A stretch of 64,000 nucleotides of DNA from Pseudarthrobacter oxydans (GTDB taxonomy: Bacteria > Actinomycetota > Actinomycetes > Actinomycetales > Micrococcaceae), in assembly GCF_034258515.1 (NCBI RefSeq), contig NZ_CP139438.1, forward strand, positions 1,798,001 to 1,862,000, in the 5' to 3' direction. Under the pieces are notes generated by a model. That model ran no database searches, was not told where the DNA came from, and saw only the letters and a list, made by a program, of their open reading frames with translations. Every line of letters begins with the position of its first letter. Positions within the stretch are counted from its first letter, which is position 1. Below are positions 25,685 through 35,100 of this stretch, piece after piece. Made by a program: the position numbers and the translations under genes.

Positions 25685-27793
25685 GTGGCACCAAGTTCTG
25701 ATTACACTGCCCGGCACCTGTCTGTACTGGAGGGCCTCGAGGCTGTCCGCAAGCGCCCGGGCATGTACATCGGTTCCACCGACTCCCGCGGACTCATGCA
25801 CTGCCTCTGGGAGATCATCGACAACTCCGTGGATGAGGCCCTGGCCGGCTTCGGCCACGACATCAAGATCATCCTCCACGCCGACAACTCCGTGGAGATC
25901 CACGATGACGGCCGCGGCATCCCCATCGACAAGGAACCCAAGACCGGCCTGACGGGCGTCGAAGTGGTTTTCACGAAACTGCACGCCGGCGGCAAGTTCG
26001 GCGGCGGCTCCTACACCGCCTCCGGCGGCCTGCACGGCGTCGGCGCGTCCGTGGTCAACGCACTGTCCTCCCGCCTCGACGTTGAGGTGGACCGCGGCGG
26101 CAAGACCTACAAGATGTCCTTCCGGCGCGGCGAGCCCGGGCGCTTCAAGGACGTCGGCTCCAAGGTCGACCCGGCCGCACCCTTCACCCCGTTCGTGGAC
26201 GATTCCGTCCTGGACGTGGTGGGCAAAGCGAAGCGCGGGGTCACGGGCACCCGGATCCGGTACTGGGCCGACCGGCAGATCTTCACCCCGGACGCAAAGT
26301 TCTCCTATGACGAACTGGCCGCCCGCGCGCGCCAGACCTCCTTCCTGGTGCCCGGCCTCAAACTGACCGTGCGCGATGAGCGGAGGTTCCCGGGAACGCC
26401 CGGCGAGGCAGGAGTGCACGAAGAGGTCTTCCACCACGACGGCGGGATCTCCGAATTCGCGGAGTTCCTCGCCGCCGATCCCGCCGTCACTGACGTCTGG
26501 CGGCTGCACGGCTCCGGAAAGTTCAAGGAGACGGTTCCCGTCCTGGACGAGCGCGGGCACAGCCAGCTGGCCGAGGTGGAGCGGGACTGTGAGGTGGATG
26601 TCGCGCTGCGCTGGGGCATTGGCTACGACAGCACCGTCCGGAGCTTCGTCAACATCATCTCCACCCCCAAGGGCGGAACCCACCAGTCAGGCTTTGAGCA
26701 GGCCCTGGTCAAGACCTTCCGCAAAGCGGTGGAAACCAACGCCCGTAAGCTCAAGGCGGGCAACGACAAGATCGAAAAGGATGACATCTTCGCGGGCCTG
26801 ACCGCCGTCCTGACCGTGCGGCTGGCGGAGCCGCAGTTCGAAGGCCAGACCAAGGAGATCCTGGGCACCTCGGCGGTGCGCGCCATCGTGTCAAAGGTGG
26901 TGGAGCGCGAGATCAGTGCCAAACTCGGCTCCGCGAACCGAAACGACAAGGCCCAGTCGGCCCTGCTGCTGGAAAAAATCGTCAACGAAATGAAGTCGCG
27001 GATCTCGGCACGCGTCCACAAGGAAACCCAGCGGCGCAAGAACGCCCTGGAAACTTCCTCGATGCCCACCAAGCTTGCCGACTGCCGTACGGACGACGTC
27101 GACCGCTCCGAACTTTTCATCGTGGAAGGCGATTCAGCGCTGGGAACCGCCAAACTGGCACGGTCCTCGGACTTCCAGGCCCTGCTGCCCATCCGCGGCA
27201 AGATCCTCAACGTCCAGAAGGCATCGGTAGGGGACATGCTTTCCAACGCCGAATGCGCAGCCCTCATCCAGGTGGTGGGTGCGGGTTCCGGGCGCAGCTT
27301 CGATATCAGTGCCGCCCGCTACGGCAAAGTAATCCTGATGACGGACGCCGATGTTGACGGTGCCCACATCCGCACGCTGCTCCTGACGCTCTTCTTCCGC
27401 TACATGCGCCCCATGATCGAAGATGGCCGCGTTTTCGCCGCTGTCCCGCCGCTGCACCGGGTGGAGGTCATAAACGCCGGCCAGAAGGCGAACGAAATGA
27501 TCTACACGTACTCGGAGGCGGAACTCCATGTCCTCCTGGCCCGCCTGGCCAAGGAAGGCAAGCGGTACAAGGAGCCCATCCAGCGCTACAAGGGCCTGGG
27601 CGAGATGGATGCCGAGCAGCTGGCCGAGACCACCATGGACCCGCGGCACCGCACGCTGCGCAAGGTGGGCATCGAGAACGCCAAGCAGGCAGAGGAGATC
27701 TTTGACCTGCTGATGGGCTCGGACGTGTCGCCGCGCAAGGACTTTATTATCGCCGGCGCCGCCAGCCTGGACCGGGAGCGCATCGACGCCTGA
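25685..27793 (+). CDS. parE: DNA topoisomerase IV/gyrase-type subunit B
   Basis: A 702-residue type IIA topoisomerase ATPase subunit. The GHKL motifs are EIIDNSVDEALAG, DDGRGIP and GGLHGVGASVVNALS. The transducer region and the TOPRIM motif VEGDSALGTAK with DADVDGAHI follow. The C-terminus ends in RHRTLRKVGIENAKQAEE, as in ParE/GyrB. The paired A subunit lies ~8.4 kb downstream on the other strand. The canonical gyrA/gyrB of this organism is expected near the origin, so this set is read as topoisomerase IV. Start is GTG, with AAGGAG 10 bases upstream. Confidence 0.93.
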   Translation: MAPSSDYTARHLSVLEGLEAVRKRPGMYIGSTDSRGLMHCLWEIIDNSVDEALAGFGHDIKIILHADNSVEIHDDGRGIPIDKEPKTGLTGVEVVFTKLHAGGKFGGGSYTASGGLHGVGASVVNALSSRLDVEVDRGGKTYKMSFRRGEPGRFKDVGSKVDPAAPFTPFVDDSVLDVVGKAKRGVTGTRIRYWADRQIFTPDAKFSYDELAARARQTSFLVPGLKLTVRDERRFPGTPGEAGVHEEVFHHDGGISEFAEFLAADPAVTDVWRLHGSGKFKETVPVLDERGHSQLAEVERDCEVDVALRWGIGYDSTVRSFVNIISTPKGGTHQSGFEQALVKTFRKAVETNARKLKAGNDKIEKDDIFAGLTAVLTVRLAEPQFEGQTKEILGTSAVRAIVSKVVEREISAKLGSANRNDKAQSALLLEKIVNEMKSRISARVHKETQRRKNALETSSMPTKLADCRTDDVDRSELFIVEGDSALGTAKLARSSDFQALLPIRGKILNVQKASVGDMLSNAECAALIQVVGAGSGRSFDISAARYGKVILMTDADVDGAHIRTLLLTLFFRYMRPMIEDGRVFAAVPPLHRVEVINAGQKANEMIYTYSEAELHVLLARLAKEGKRYKEPIQRYKGLGEMDAEQLAETTMDPRHRTLRKVGIENAKQAEEIFDLLMGSDVSPRKDFIIAGAASLDRERIDA

Positions 27794-27831
27794 CGGGGCG
27801 GTGGAGCCGCCCGGAGGTACGACGCCGGGGC

Positions 27832-28824
27832 TCAGCCCGGCAGCCCCGGCACCACCAGCAGGGCGGTGGGCAGCGCCAGCAGCAGTACGGATCCGGCCAT
27901 CACCATGTTGCGGACCGGAGCCGGCAGCTCAGGCTGGGGTGAGAGCAGCCTGCTGACCCTGGTGGCCGTGGTGCGGGCCGGGTCCGGGCCGGGCGTGCCG
28001 GCGGCCGCCTCGAGCCCGGACAGCGCCAGGCTGGAAGCTGAGGGGCGGAGTTCCGCTCCGCCGGTGTTCCCGGCCGATCCGCTGGCCACGATGGCGATTG
28101 CCTTGATCAGCGTGGCCTTGCTCTCGGTTTTGAGGGCGACGTCGTCGGCCAGCATTTCGATCAGCGAATTCACCGACTCCTGGGCCAGGCGGGTGGTGGG
28201 CAGCCACGGCAGTGCTTGCCGCCAGGCGGCAAAAGCCCACAGCAGCAGGTGGTGCCGTTGGTTCAGGTGGGCGTTCTCATGGATCAGTACCGCCCGGAGT
28301 TCAGCCGGTTCAAGGGCCGCCATCAGGCCATCCGAGAGGACCGTCACCGAGCGGGCGCCGCCGGGAAGGCAGTAGGCCACGGGGGAGTCATGGCTGATAA
28401 CGAGCGTTCCCGTTCCTTCACCGGACGGTGAGGCCAGGAGGGCCAGCAGTTCGCGGTGCCGCCGGCGCTGGCGCTCGATCTTGTAGTAGGTCAGCAACAG
28501 TGTGAACACGAGGTGGGCGGTGAGCAGGGCTGCGGCGGACAGGGCAAAGATGTGCCAGAACCCCAAAGCCGTGGTGGGGGCATTGAAGAGCACCATTCCG
28601 GCCAGCGCCCGAAGCCCCGCAATCAGGTTGTCGCCGATCGGCTCCAGGCCGTAGACCAGCATGGCGCCGATCATCGACAGCCCGCCGGCCAGGGCGATCG
28701 CCTGCCACAGGATCATGGCAGTGAACGGCGAGCGGGCAGGCCACTTCGCCCGCGAGAGGAGGATAGGCACCGGCCACGCCAGGACTATCGCAAGGACCGC
28801 CAGCAGGTATGAGGCCCAGAACAT
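27832..28824 (-). CDS. M56 family (BlaR1-type) membrane metallopeptidase
   Basis: A 330-residue membrane protease. Spans lie at ~1-22, ~37-58, ~75-115 and ~305-325. The zinc motif HENAH (VLIHENAHLNQRHH) and a third ligand Glu in EMLADDVAL are present. Unlike BlaR1/MecR1 there is no penicillin-binding sensor domain, so the signal must be something else. It follows the BlaI-type repressor gene by six bases; the pair resembles the BlaR1-BlaI sensing logic, where the protease relieves repression. The divergent neighbours are cytochrome bd genes. Confidence 0.92.
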   Translation of the reverse strand: MFWASYLLAVLAIVLAWPVPILLSRAKWPARSPFTAMILWQAIALAGGLSMIGAMLVYGLEPIGDNLIAGLRALAGMVLFNAPTTALGFWHIFALSAAALLTAHLVFTLLLTYYKIERQRRRHRELLALLASPSGEGTGTLVISHDSPVAYCLPGGARSVTVLSDGLMAALEPAELRAVLIHENAHLNQRHHLLLWAFAAWRQALPWLPTTRLAQESVNSLIEMLADDVALKTESKATLIKAIAIVASGSAGNTGGAELRPSASSLALSGLEAAAGTPGPDPARTTATRVSRLLSPQPELPAPVRNMVMAGSVLLLALPTALLVVPGLPG

Positions 28825-28830
28825 GGTGCG

Positions 28831-29217
28831 TTACAGGTGGCCAAGCAGTTTGCGCAGCGTCTCGGCCTCGCCCTCGGAAACGGACCCAATGAAGCGTGCC
28901 AGCACGGCCTCGCGGTCCGGCGCCGACCCCAGCACTTCATGCATCAGCTCAGCGGTGTGGTCCGCACGGCTGGACACCGCCTGGTACCGGTGCGGGCGGG
29001 TGCCGCGTTCGCGCTCCACCAGGCCCTTCTTTTCCAGCCGGGACAGCACGGTAAGAACGGTGGTCACGGCAAGTTCCTTGCCTTCATGGGCTGCCGTGCC
29101 GTCCTGTCCGGCCGACGTCTGCGCCAGCCGGTCCCGCAGGGTATTAGCGGTGGCTGCTCCCTGGCCCGCCCAGAGCAGATCCATCACTGCCCGTTCCAGT
29201 TCACCAAGACTAGCCAT
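28831..29217 (-). CDS. BlaI/MecI/CopY family transcriptional repressor
   Basis: A 128-residue winged-helix protein. Residues ~1-80 are the DNA-binding domain; TVLTVLSRLEKKGLVERERG is the recognition helix plus wing typical of BlaI/MecI. The C-terminal helices (RADHTAELMHEVL..., ETLRKLLGHL) form the dimer part. BlaI proteins bind palindromic operators in their own promoters. Three TTCTAC-N5-GTAGAA palindromes occur in the divergent gap shared with cydA, so I infer it represses itself and cydA-cydB-cydDC. Unlike classic systems there is no beta-lactamase gene here. Confidence 0.93.
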   Translation of the reverse strand: MASLGELERAVMDLLWAGQGAATANTLRDRLAQTSAGQDGTAAHEGKELAVTTVLTVLSRLEKKGLVERERGTRPHRYQAVSSRADHTAELMHEVLGSAPDREAVLARFIGSVSEGEAETLRKLLGHL

Positions 29218-29317
29218 TGCACTTTTCCTTTGTTCCCCGCGCCACCGCGTCGAAGCGGCGGTGGCTGCATGCTTTGCTTCAACTACAAGTTCTAATTTAC
29301 CCGGTTTTCACGAGACT

Positions 29318-29334
29318 TTCTACGTTGGGTAGAA
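29318..29334. promoter_or_regulatory. Predicted BlaI-type operator 1
   Basis: TTCTAC-GTTGG-GTAGAA, a 17-bp palindrome 101 bases upstream of the repressor start codon. Placed to control the repressor's own promoter. Confidence 0.65.
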
Positions 29335-29408
29335 CAGTTCGCCTGCCGCCTCCCTTGCCTGCGGCTCCAGGGGAGTGGAAGCTGGTTTTTACACCGCTGC
29401 CGACGTTG

Positions 29409-29425
29409 TTCTACACTCGGTAGAA
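29409..29425. promoter_or_regulatory. Predicted BlaI-type operator 2
   Basis: TTCTAC-ACTCG-GTAGAA, same 17-bp layout as operator 1. Its centre is 23 bp from operator 3, about two helical turns. Confidence 0.7.
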
Positions 29426-29431
29426 GTTCAG

Positions 29432-29448
29432 TTCTACAAAACGTAGAA
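29432..29448. promoter_or_regulatory. Predicted BlaI-type operator 3
   Basis: TTCTAC-AAAAC-GTAGAA, same 17-bp layout. It ends 31 bases before the cydA start codon, so binding would block the cydA promoter or early transcription. Confidence 0.7.
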
Positions 29449-29479
29449 GATCTGCATTTCGCTGACACGAGGGACCGCC

Positions 29480-31093
29480 TTGGACGCTATGGACGCGCTG
29501 GAAATCGCACGCTGGCAATTCGGCATCACCACCGTTTACCACTTCATGATGGTTCCGCTGACCATCGGCCTTGGCCTGGTCGTGGCCGTCATCCAGACCG
29601 CCTGGCACCGCACGGGCAACCCCGAGTACCTACGGATGACCAAGTTCTGGGGCAAGCTGTTCCTCATCAACTTCATCATGGGCGTGGCTACCGGCATCGT
29701 CCAGGAGTTCCAGTTCGGCATGGCCTGGAGCGAGTACAGCCGGTTCGTGGGCGATGTTTTCGGCGCGCCGCTGGCACTGGAGGCGCTCCTCGCCTTCTTC
29801 GTTGAATCCACGTTCCTGGGCTTGTGGATCTTCGGCTGGAAACAGCTCAAGCCGGGCATCCACCTGGCCTGCCTGTGGATTGCCGTCATCGGTTCCGTCT
29901 TCTCCGCTTACTTCATCATCGTGGCCAACAGCTGGATGCAGCACCCGGTGGGTGTGGAGATGATCGACGGCCGGCCCGTCATGACTGACGCCTGGGCCGT
30001 CTTCACCAACAACACCGCCCTCGTTGCAGTGCCCCACACGCTGTTCGGCGCACTGGCGGTGGCGGGCGGCTTCCTCCTCGGCATCGCCTGGTACCACCTG
30101 TGGCGGAGGCGGCGCGACGGCGTCGACACCGTGGGCGCCGACGGCAAGGTGGTCCCCGGCGAAGCAGCGGACATCCCCGGCCGTGACCTGAACGACCACA
30201 AGGTCTGGCTCCGGTCCCTGCGCATCGGCGCCGTGGTTGCCATGATTTCCTTCGCCGGCACAGCCCTCACCGGCGACCTCCAGGGCAAGCTGATGTTCGA
30301 GCAGCAGCCCATGAAGATGGCCGCGGCGGAAGCTGCCTGCCACGACGGCACCGGCTTCTCGGTCCTCAGCATCGGCAACATCGGCTCGCAGAACTGTGAC
30401 GACATCGTGGCGCTGATCGAGGTTCCGGGCATCCTCTCCTACCTGGCCAAGGGGGACTTCACCACCGAAGTCCAGGGGGTCAACACCCTGCTGCCCGAAT
30501 ACCAGGAGAAGTACGGCACGAACCTGCCGGACAACCCGATCTACGGTGAACGCGCCGGGCAGGAGATCGACTACCTGCCGGTCATGGAGGTGACCTACTG
30601 GGGCTTCCGCATGATGATCGGCTTCGGCGGGCTTGCCGCACTGGCAGCGCTGGTGGCGCTGTGGATCACCCGGAAGGGAACCGTTCCAGAGTCCCCGTGG
30701 CTCATGCGGCTGGCGGTCTTCGGCATCCTGGCCCCGTTCGGTGCCAATGCTGCCGGCTGGATCTTCACGGAAATGGGACGCCAGCCTTTTGTGGTGGCCC
30801 CCAATCCCGACCCCAGCGGCATCGACCAGGTGTTCATGTTCACCGCCGCCGCGGTTTCGCCGGGGGTGTCGGCGGGAGAGTTGCTGGCATCACTGGTAAC
30901 GCTGACGGCGGTGTACGCGGTCCTGCTGGTGGTTGAGGTCAAGCTGCTGGTCAAGTACATCCGGGGCGGAGTAGTTTCCGCCATGCCGGAACTGGCGCAC
31001 GCACCCGTGGACGAGAACGAGGACGCCACCCCGGGACCGGGCGGCCCAGGCGGCGGGAAACCCGCCGACGACGTCCTGGCCTTCGCCTACTAG
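29480..31093 (+). CDS. cydA: Cytochrome bd ubiquinol/menaquinol oxidase subunit I
   Basis: A 537-residue membrane protein carrying haems b558, b595 and d. Candidate haem ligands are His21 (TTVYHFMMVP), His186 (VAVPHTLFG) and Met379 (YWGFRMMIG). The quinol-oxidising loop motif EQQPMKMAAAEA is present and the Q-loop is of the short type. The start is TTG 29480: GAGGGA lies five bases upstream; an ATG three codons later has poorer spacing. First gene of a cydA-cydB-cydDC run giving high-affinity O2 respiration. Its promoter region holds two predicted BlaI-type operators. Confidence 0.97.
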   Translation: MDAMDALEIARWQFGITTVYHFMMVPLTIGLGLVVAVIQTAWHRTGNPEYLRMTKFWGKLFLINFIMGVATGIVQEFQFGMAWSEYSRFVGDVFGAPLALEALLAFFVESTFLGLWIFGWKQLKPGIHLACLWIAVIGSVFSAYFIIVANSWMQHPVGVEMIDGRPVMTDAWAVFTNNTALVAVPHTLFGALAVAGGFLLGIAWYHLWRRRRDGVDTVGADGKVVPGEAADIPGRDLNDHKVWLRSLRIGAVVAMISFAGTALTGDLQGKLMFEQQPMKMAAAEAACHDGTGFSVLSIGNIGSQNCDDIVALIEVPGILSYLAKGDFTTEVQGVNTLLPEYQEKYGTNLPDNPIYGERAGQEIDYLPVMEVTYWGFRMMIGFGGLAALAALVALWITRKGTVPESPWLMRLAVFGILAPFGANAAGWIFTEMGRQPFVVAPNPDPSGIDQVFMFTAAAVSPGVSAGELLASLVTLTAVYAVLLVVEVKLLVKYIRGGVVSAMPELAHAPVDENEDATPGPGGPGGGKPADDVLAFAY

Positions 31094-31119
31094 CCCGTAC
31101 CAAGCAGAGGAAACACAGA

Positions 31120-32169
31120 ATGGAACTGCTCCCGACCATCTGGTTCATCGCCATCGCCGTGCTGTGGACCGGGTACCTCTTCCTTGAGGGCTTCGATCTC
31201 GGCGTCGGAATGCTCATGAAGCTTTTCGCCCGCAACAACACCGAACGCCGGGTACTGCTCAACACCATCGGCCCGGTCTGGGACGGCAACGAGGTCTGGC
31301 TCCTGACCGCCGGCGGCGCCACCTTCGCTGCCTTCCCGCTGTGGTATGCCTCCCTGTTTTCGGCCCTTTACCTGCCGCTCCTGGTGGTGCTCGTTGCCCT
31401 GATCTTCCGCGCAGTGGCCTTCGAATACCGCGGCAAGGTGGACACCGATGAGTGGCGTGCCCGCTGGGACTGGGCCATCGCCCTCGGTTCCTTCTTCGCC
31501 GCTTTCGGAGTGGGCGCCGCGCTGGCCCTCACCACCACCGGGCTTCCCCTGAATGCGAACGGCGACCGTGAGGGCGGTCCGCTGGCCTGGTTCAGCGGCT
31601 ACGCCGTGCTGGGCGGGCTCGCCGTAGCGGGTTTCTCACTGCTGCATGCGCTGGCTTTCCTGGCCCTGAAGACCGACGGCGACGTCCGGCACCGGGCCCG
31701 CCAGTGGTTCGTGCGGCTGCTGCCGGTGCTGTTGCTGCCCATCGCCGCGTGGGCCCTCAGCATCCAGTTCCTCGACGGCAAGCCGTGGACCTGGGCCCTG
31801 GTCATCCTCGCCGTTGCCGCGGCAGCCGCAGCCTGGTTCCTGGCCCGCAAGGCATCCGAAGGCAAGGCCTTCCTGGCCCTGGGCGCCTTCCTGGTACTCG
31901 GAACCGCGTCCATCTTCGCCGCAGTATTCCCTGTGGTGCTGCCCTCCACCCTGGACAGCGCCTTTGACCTGACCATTTCAAACGCTTCCTCCTCGGATTA
32001 CACTCTTGGCCTTATGAGTGTCGTGGCCGCCTTCGGCCTCCCCCTGGTCATCGCCTACCAGGCCTGGACCTACTGGGTCTTCCGGCGGCGTGTCAGCGCG
32101 GCGCACATCCCGGAGGCGCACAGCTTCCTGCCGGCCATCGCCGCCAGGGCCTTCACCACGAAGGGCTGA
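31120..32169 (+). CDS. cydB: Cytochrome bd oxidase subunit II
   Basis: A 349-residue membrane protein with about eight spans. LFLEGFDLGVGMLMKL and GPVWDGNEVWLLTAGGATFAAFP are the CydB hallmarks. It packs against CydA in the bd oxidase. ATG 31120 has GAGGAAA upstream and follows cydA by 26 bases. Its stop is one base before the cydDC start, so the three genes form one operon. Confidence 0.97.
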   Translation: MELLPTIWFIAIAVLWTGYLFLEGFDLGVGMLMKLFARNNTERRVLLNTIGPVWDGNEVWLLTAGGATFAAFPLWYASLFSALYLPLLVVLVALIFRAVAFEYRGKVDTDEWRARWDWAIALGSFFAAFGVGAALALTTTGLPLNANGDREGGPLAWFSGYAVLGGLAVAGFSLLHALAFLALKTDGDVRHRARQWFVRLLPVLLLPIAAWALSIQFLDGKPWTWALVILAVAAAAAAWFLARKASEGKAFLALGAFLVLGTASIFAAVFPVVLPSTLDSAFDLTISNASSSDYTLGLMSVVAAFGLPLVIAYQAWTYWVFRRRVSAAHIPEAHSFLPAIAARAFTTKG

Positions 32170-32170
32170 C

Positions 32171-35100
32171 ATGCGGCCAAGTTTCCCGCCCGGTCCCGCC
32201 ACCCGCTCCGCCCTCTACCTCCTGGGACTGCTGGCTGCGCTCAAGGCGTTGTCCCTGGTGCTCATGGGCCAGGCGGTGGCATCAGCCCTCGCCGGAATGG
32301 TGGCGGGGGACCCGGGCTGGGACGGCCAGGTTCCCCTGGGACTGGCCGGCGCGGTCCTGCGGTCCCTGACGGTCTGGGGACAAGCCGTTGCATCCCGCCG
32401 GGCCGCCCTTAGCATCAAGGAGGAGCTCCGCGCCGGGCTCCTTGAACGGGCTCTGCGCAATGGCGTAAGGGAGGCCGGACCGGCCGACGGCGGACTCGCC
32501 GTTTTGGCAACCCGCGGCCTGGACGCCCTGGACAACTACTACACCCAGTTCCTGCCCGCGCTGGTGAACTGCGCCACGATTCCGCTGCTGCTGGGAGCGC
32601 GGATCCTTTTCGCCGACTGGCTCAGCGCAGTGGTGATTGTCCTGACGGTGCCGCTCGTGCCGTTGTTCATGGTGCTGATCGGCCGGTATACCGAGGACAG
32701 CGTCCGCGAGGCGCAGGCCTCCCTCGCAAGGCTCTCCGCCCACATGCTGGAGCTCGCCAAAGGCCTGCCCGTCCTGGTGGGACTCGGCCGGGCCACGGCG
32801 CAGCGCAAGGCGCTGGAGGAGATCTCGGAGGAATACCGCGCCCGCACCATGGGAACCCTGCGCACGGCGTTCCTGTCGGCCCTGGCGCTGGAACTGATCG
32901 CAACCATCTCCGTCGCTGTGGTGGCGGTGTTCATCGGTGTCCGCCTGGTGCACGGCGACATGCCGCTCGAAGCAGGCCTGCTTGCCCTGATCCTGGCGCC
33001 GGACTGCTACCTTCCGCTGCGGGAACTGGGCACCGCCCACCACGCCAGCGACGACGGCCGGGTTGCCCTCGCCGCAGCCGCCGCTGTCACGGATGCTCCC
33101 GAGCCCCGCCCGCTTCCTGCAGCCAAGGCAGGAAGGCCCGGGGCGCCGGTCACCGTCACGGACCTTGCCGTGAGCTACGGCGGAAGGTCAGGGCCCGCCG
33201 TCGGCCCGCTCACCTTCTCGGCACCCCAAGGCAGGATCACCGCCCTGGACGGCGCCAGCGGCGCAGGAAAGAGCACGGTCCTCGGCGTCCTGGCCGGGAC
33301 CATCGGCGACGGCGGCGGCACCACGGTAACCGGCACGGTCCAGGGCCTGGACCGGACCGCCCTGGCCTGGGTGCCGCAGCACCCCGCGATGCTCGCGGAA
33401 ACCGTCCTGGATGAGGTGGTGCTCTACGTTTCCGGGGACATCCCTGGCGCCCGCGGCCAGGCAGGCGCGGAAGCCGCCGCACGCGCCTGCCTGGACCGCG
33501 CTGCCGCCGGCCACCTGGCCCAGCAGCACCCGGCCGAACTGAGCCCGGGCGAGCTGCGGAGGGTCGCCCTGGCCCGGGGGCTGGCGAAGATCGAGGCCGG
33601 AGCCACCGTCCTGCTGCTCGACGAGCCCACCGCCCACCTCGACGACGCCTCGGCGATGGCCGTCGAGGAGGCCATCAGGAAGCTCCGCGGCCGGGTGACG
33701 GTGATCCTGGTGGCGCACAATGAACGCACCCGCAGCCTCGCGGACCACGTGGTGGCCGTGGGACGGCCGGGCCGGACAGTACCCGCCGCCGCGCACCCGG
33801 CGGATGCATTCCGGGCACAACCTGCTGCCGCGGCCGGCTCCGCCGCCGGCGAAACGGCCGACGACTCAGCCAGCACAGCCGGCACGGCTGCCGGCGCCAC
33901 AAACCCCGCCGCGGCCGAACGAGCCGGCAGCCGCGCCACCGCCCGGCTGCTCGCAGTGCTCCTTGCGCCGGTCCGCGGCAAGTTCGCGGCCGCCGCGGTG
34001 GTGGGCACGCTGGCCGCAGTCTTCGCCGTGGCGCTTTCCGGCCTGTCCGGCTGGCTGATCATCCGGGCCAGCGGGCAGCCGCCCATCCTGTACCTGCTGA
34101 CCGCCATCGTGGGGGTGCGGTTCTTCGGAATCGGGCGGGCGGTGCTCCGTTACTGGGAACGGCTCCTCCTGCATGATGCGGTGTTTGCCGCCCTCACCCG
34201 GCTCCGCGGACAGCTGTGGGAGTCGCTGAGCCGCAGGGCGCTCGCACTCCGCCGCCTGCTCCAGGGCGGCAACGTCCTGGGATCGGTGATTGACGACGTC
34301 GATACCGTCCGCGACCTCCTGCCCCGCGTTGTGCTGCCGCCAGTTACCGCCCTAGCCGTCTCCGCGCTGGCGCTGGCCACTACCGGCCTGCTGGTGCCGG
34401 CCGCGCTGCCGGCCGTCCTGGCCGCCGCCGCGGCCAGCCTGTTCATGGCGCCGGCCCTGGCACTGTGGGCTGACCGGAAATCTGCCAGCGCCGAACAGGT
34501 GCTGAGGTCCGGAGTGCTGCGGCGCATTTCCGCAGCCCTTGATGCCAGGGCCGAGCTGCACGCCAACGGCGTTGCCTCCGCTGTCCTTGCAGGACTGCGG
34601 GCGCAGGACCGCAGTGCCACCCGGGCGTCCCGGCGCTCGGCCTGGGCGGACGGACTGGGCCACGCCATCACCACCGCTTCGTGCTGCGCCGCGGCTTTCG
34701 CTGCCGCCCTGCTGGCGGCTCCCGCGGTGTTCGAGGGCCGCCTCGAGCCCGCCACTGCGGCGGTGGTGGTGCTGCTGCTCCTCGCGCTGGTGGAACCTTA
34801 CGCGGCGATGACGACGGCGGTACGCCAGTTCCCGGCGCTCCGGACGGTCATGCGGCGCGTCGCCGCCTCGGGCGCGCTGGACCGCGCCGCCCCCGATTCC
34901 GTGGGCAGCGCTGCCGACGGCCTGCAGGAGGTGCCTCCCCGGCACAACGGTGCTCCGGGCGTCGAACTCGAAAACCTTGCCGCGGCCTGGCCGGGCGGTG
35001 CGCCGGTGTTTGCCGGGCTGGACGCGGTTGCGGAACCGGGGCGTTGGCTGGCAGTCACCGGGCCCTCGGGCTCCGGAAAGTCCACCCTGCTCTCGGTCCT

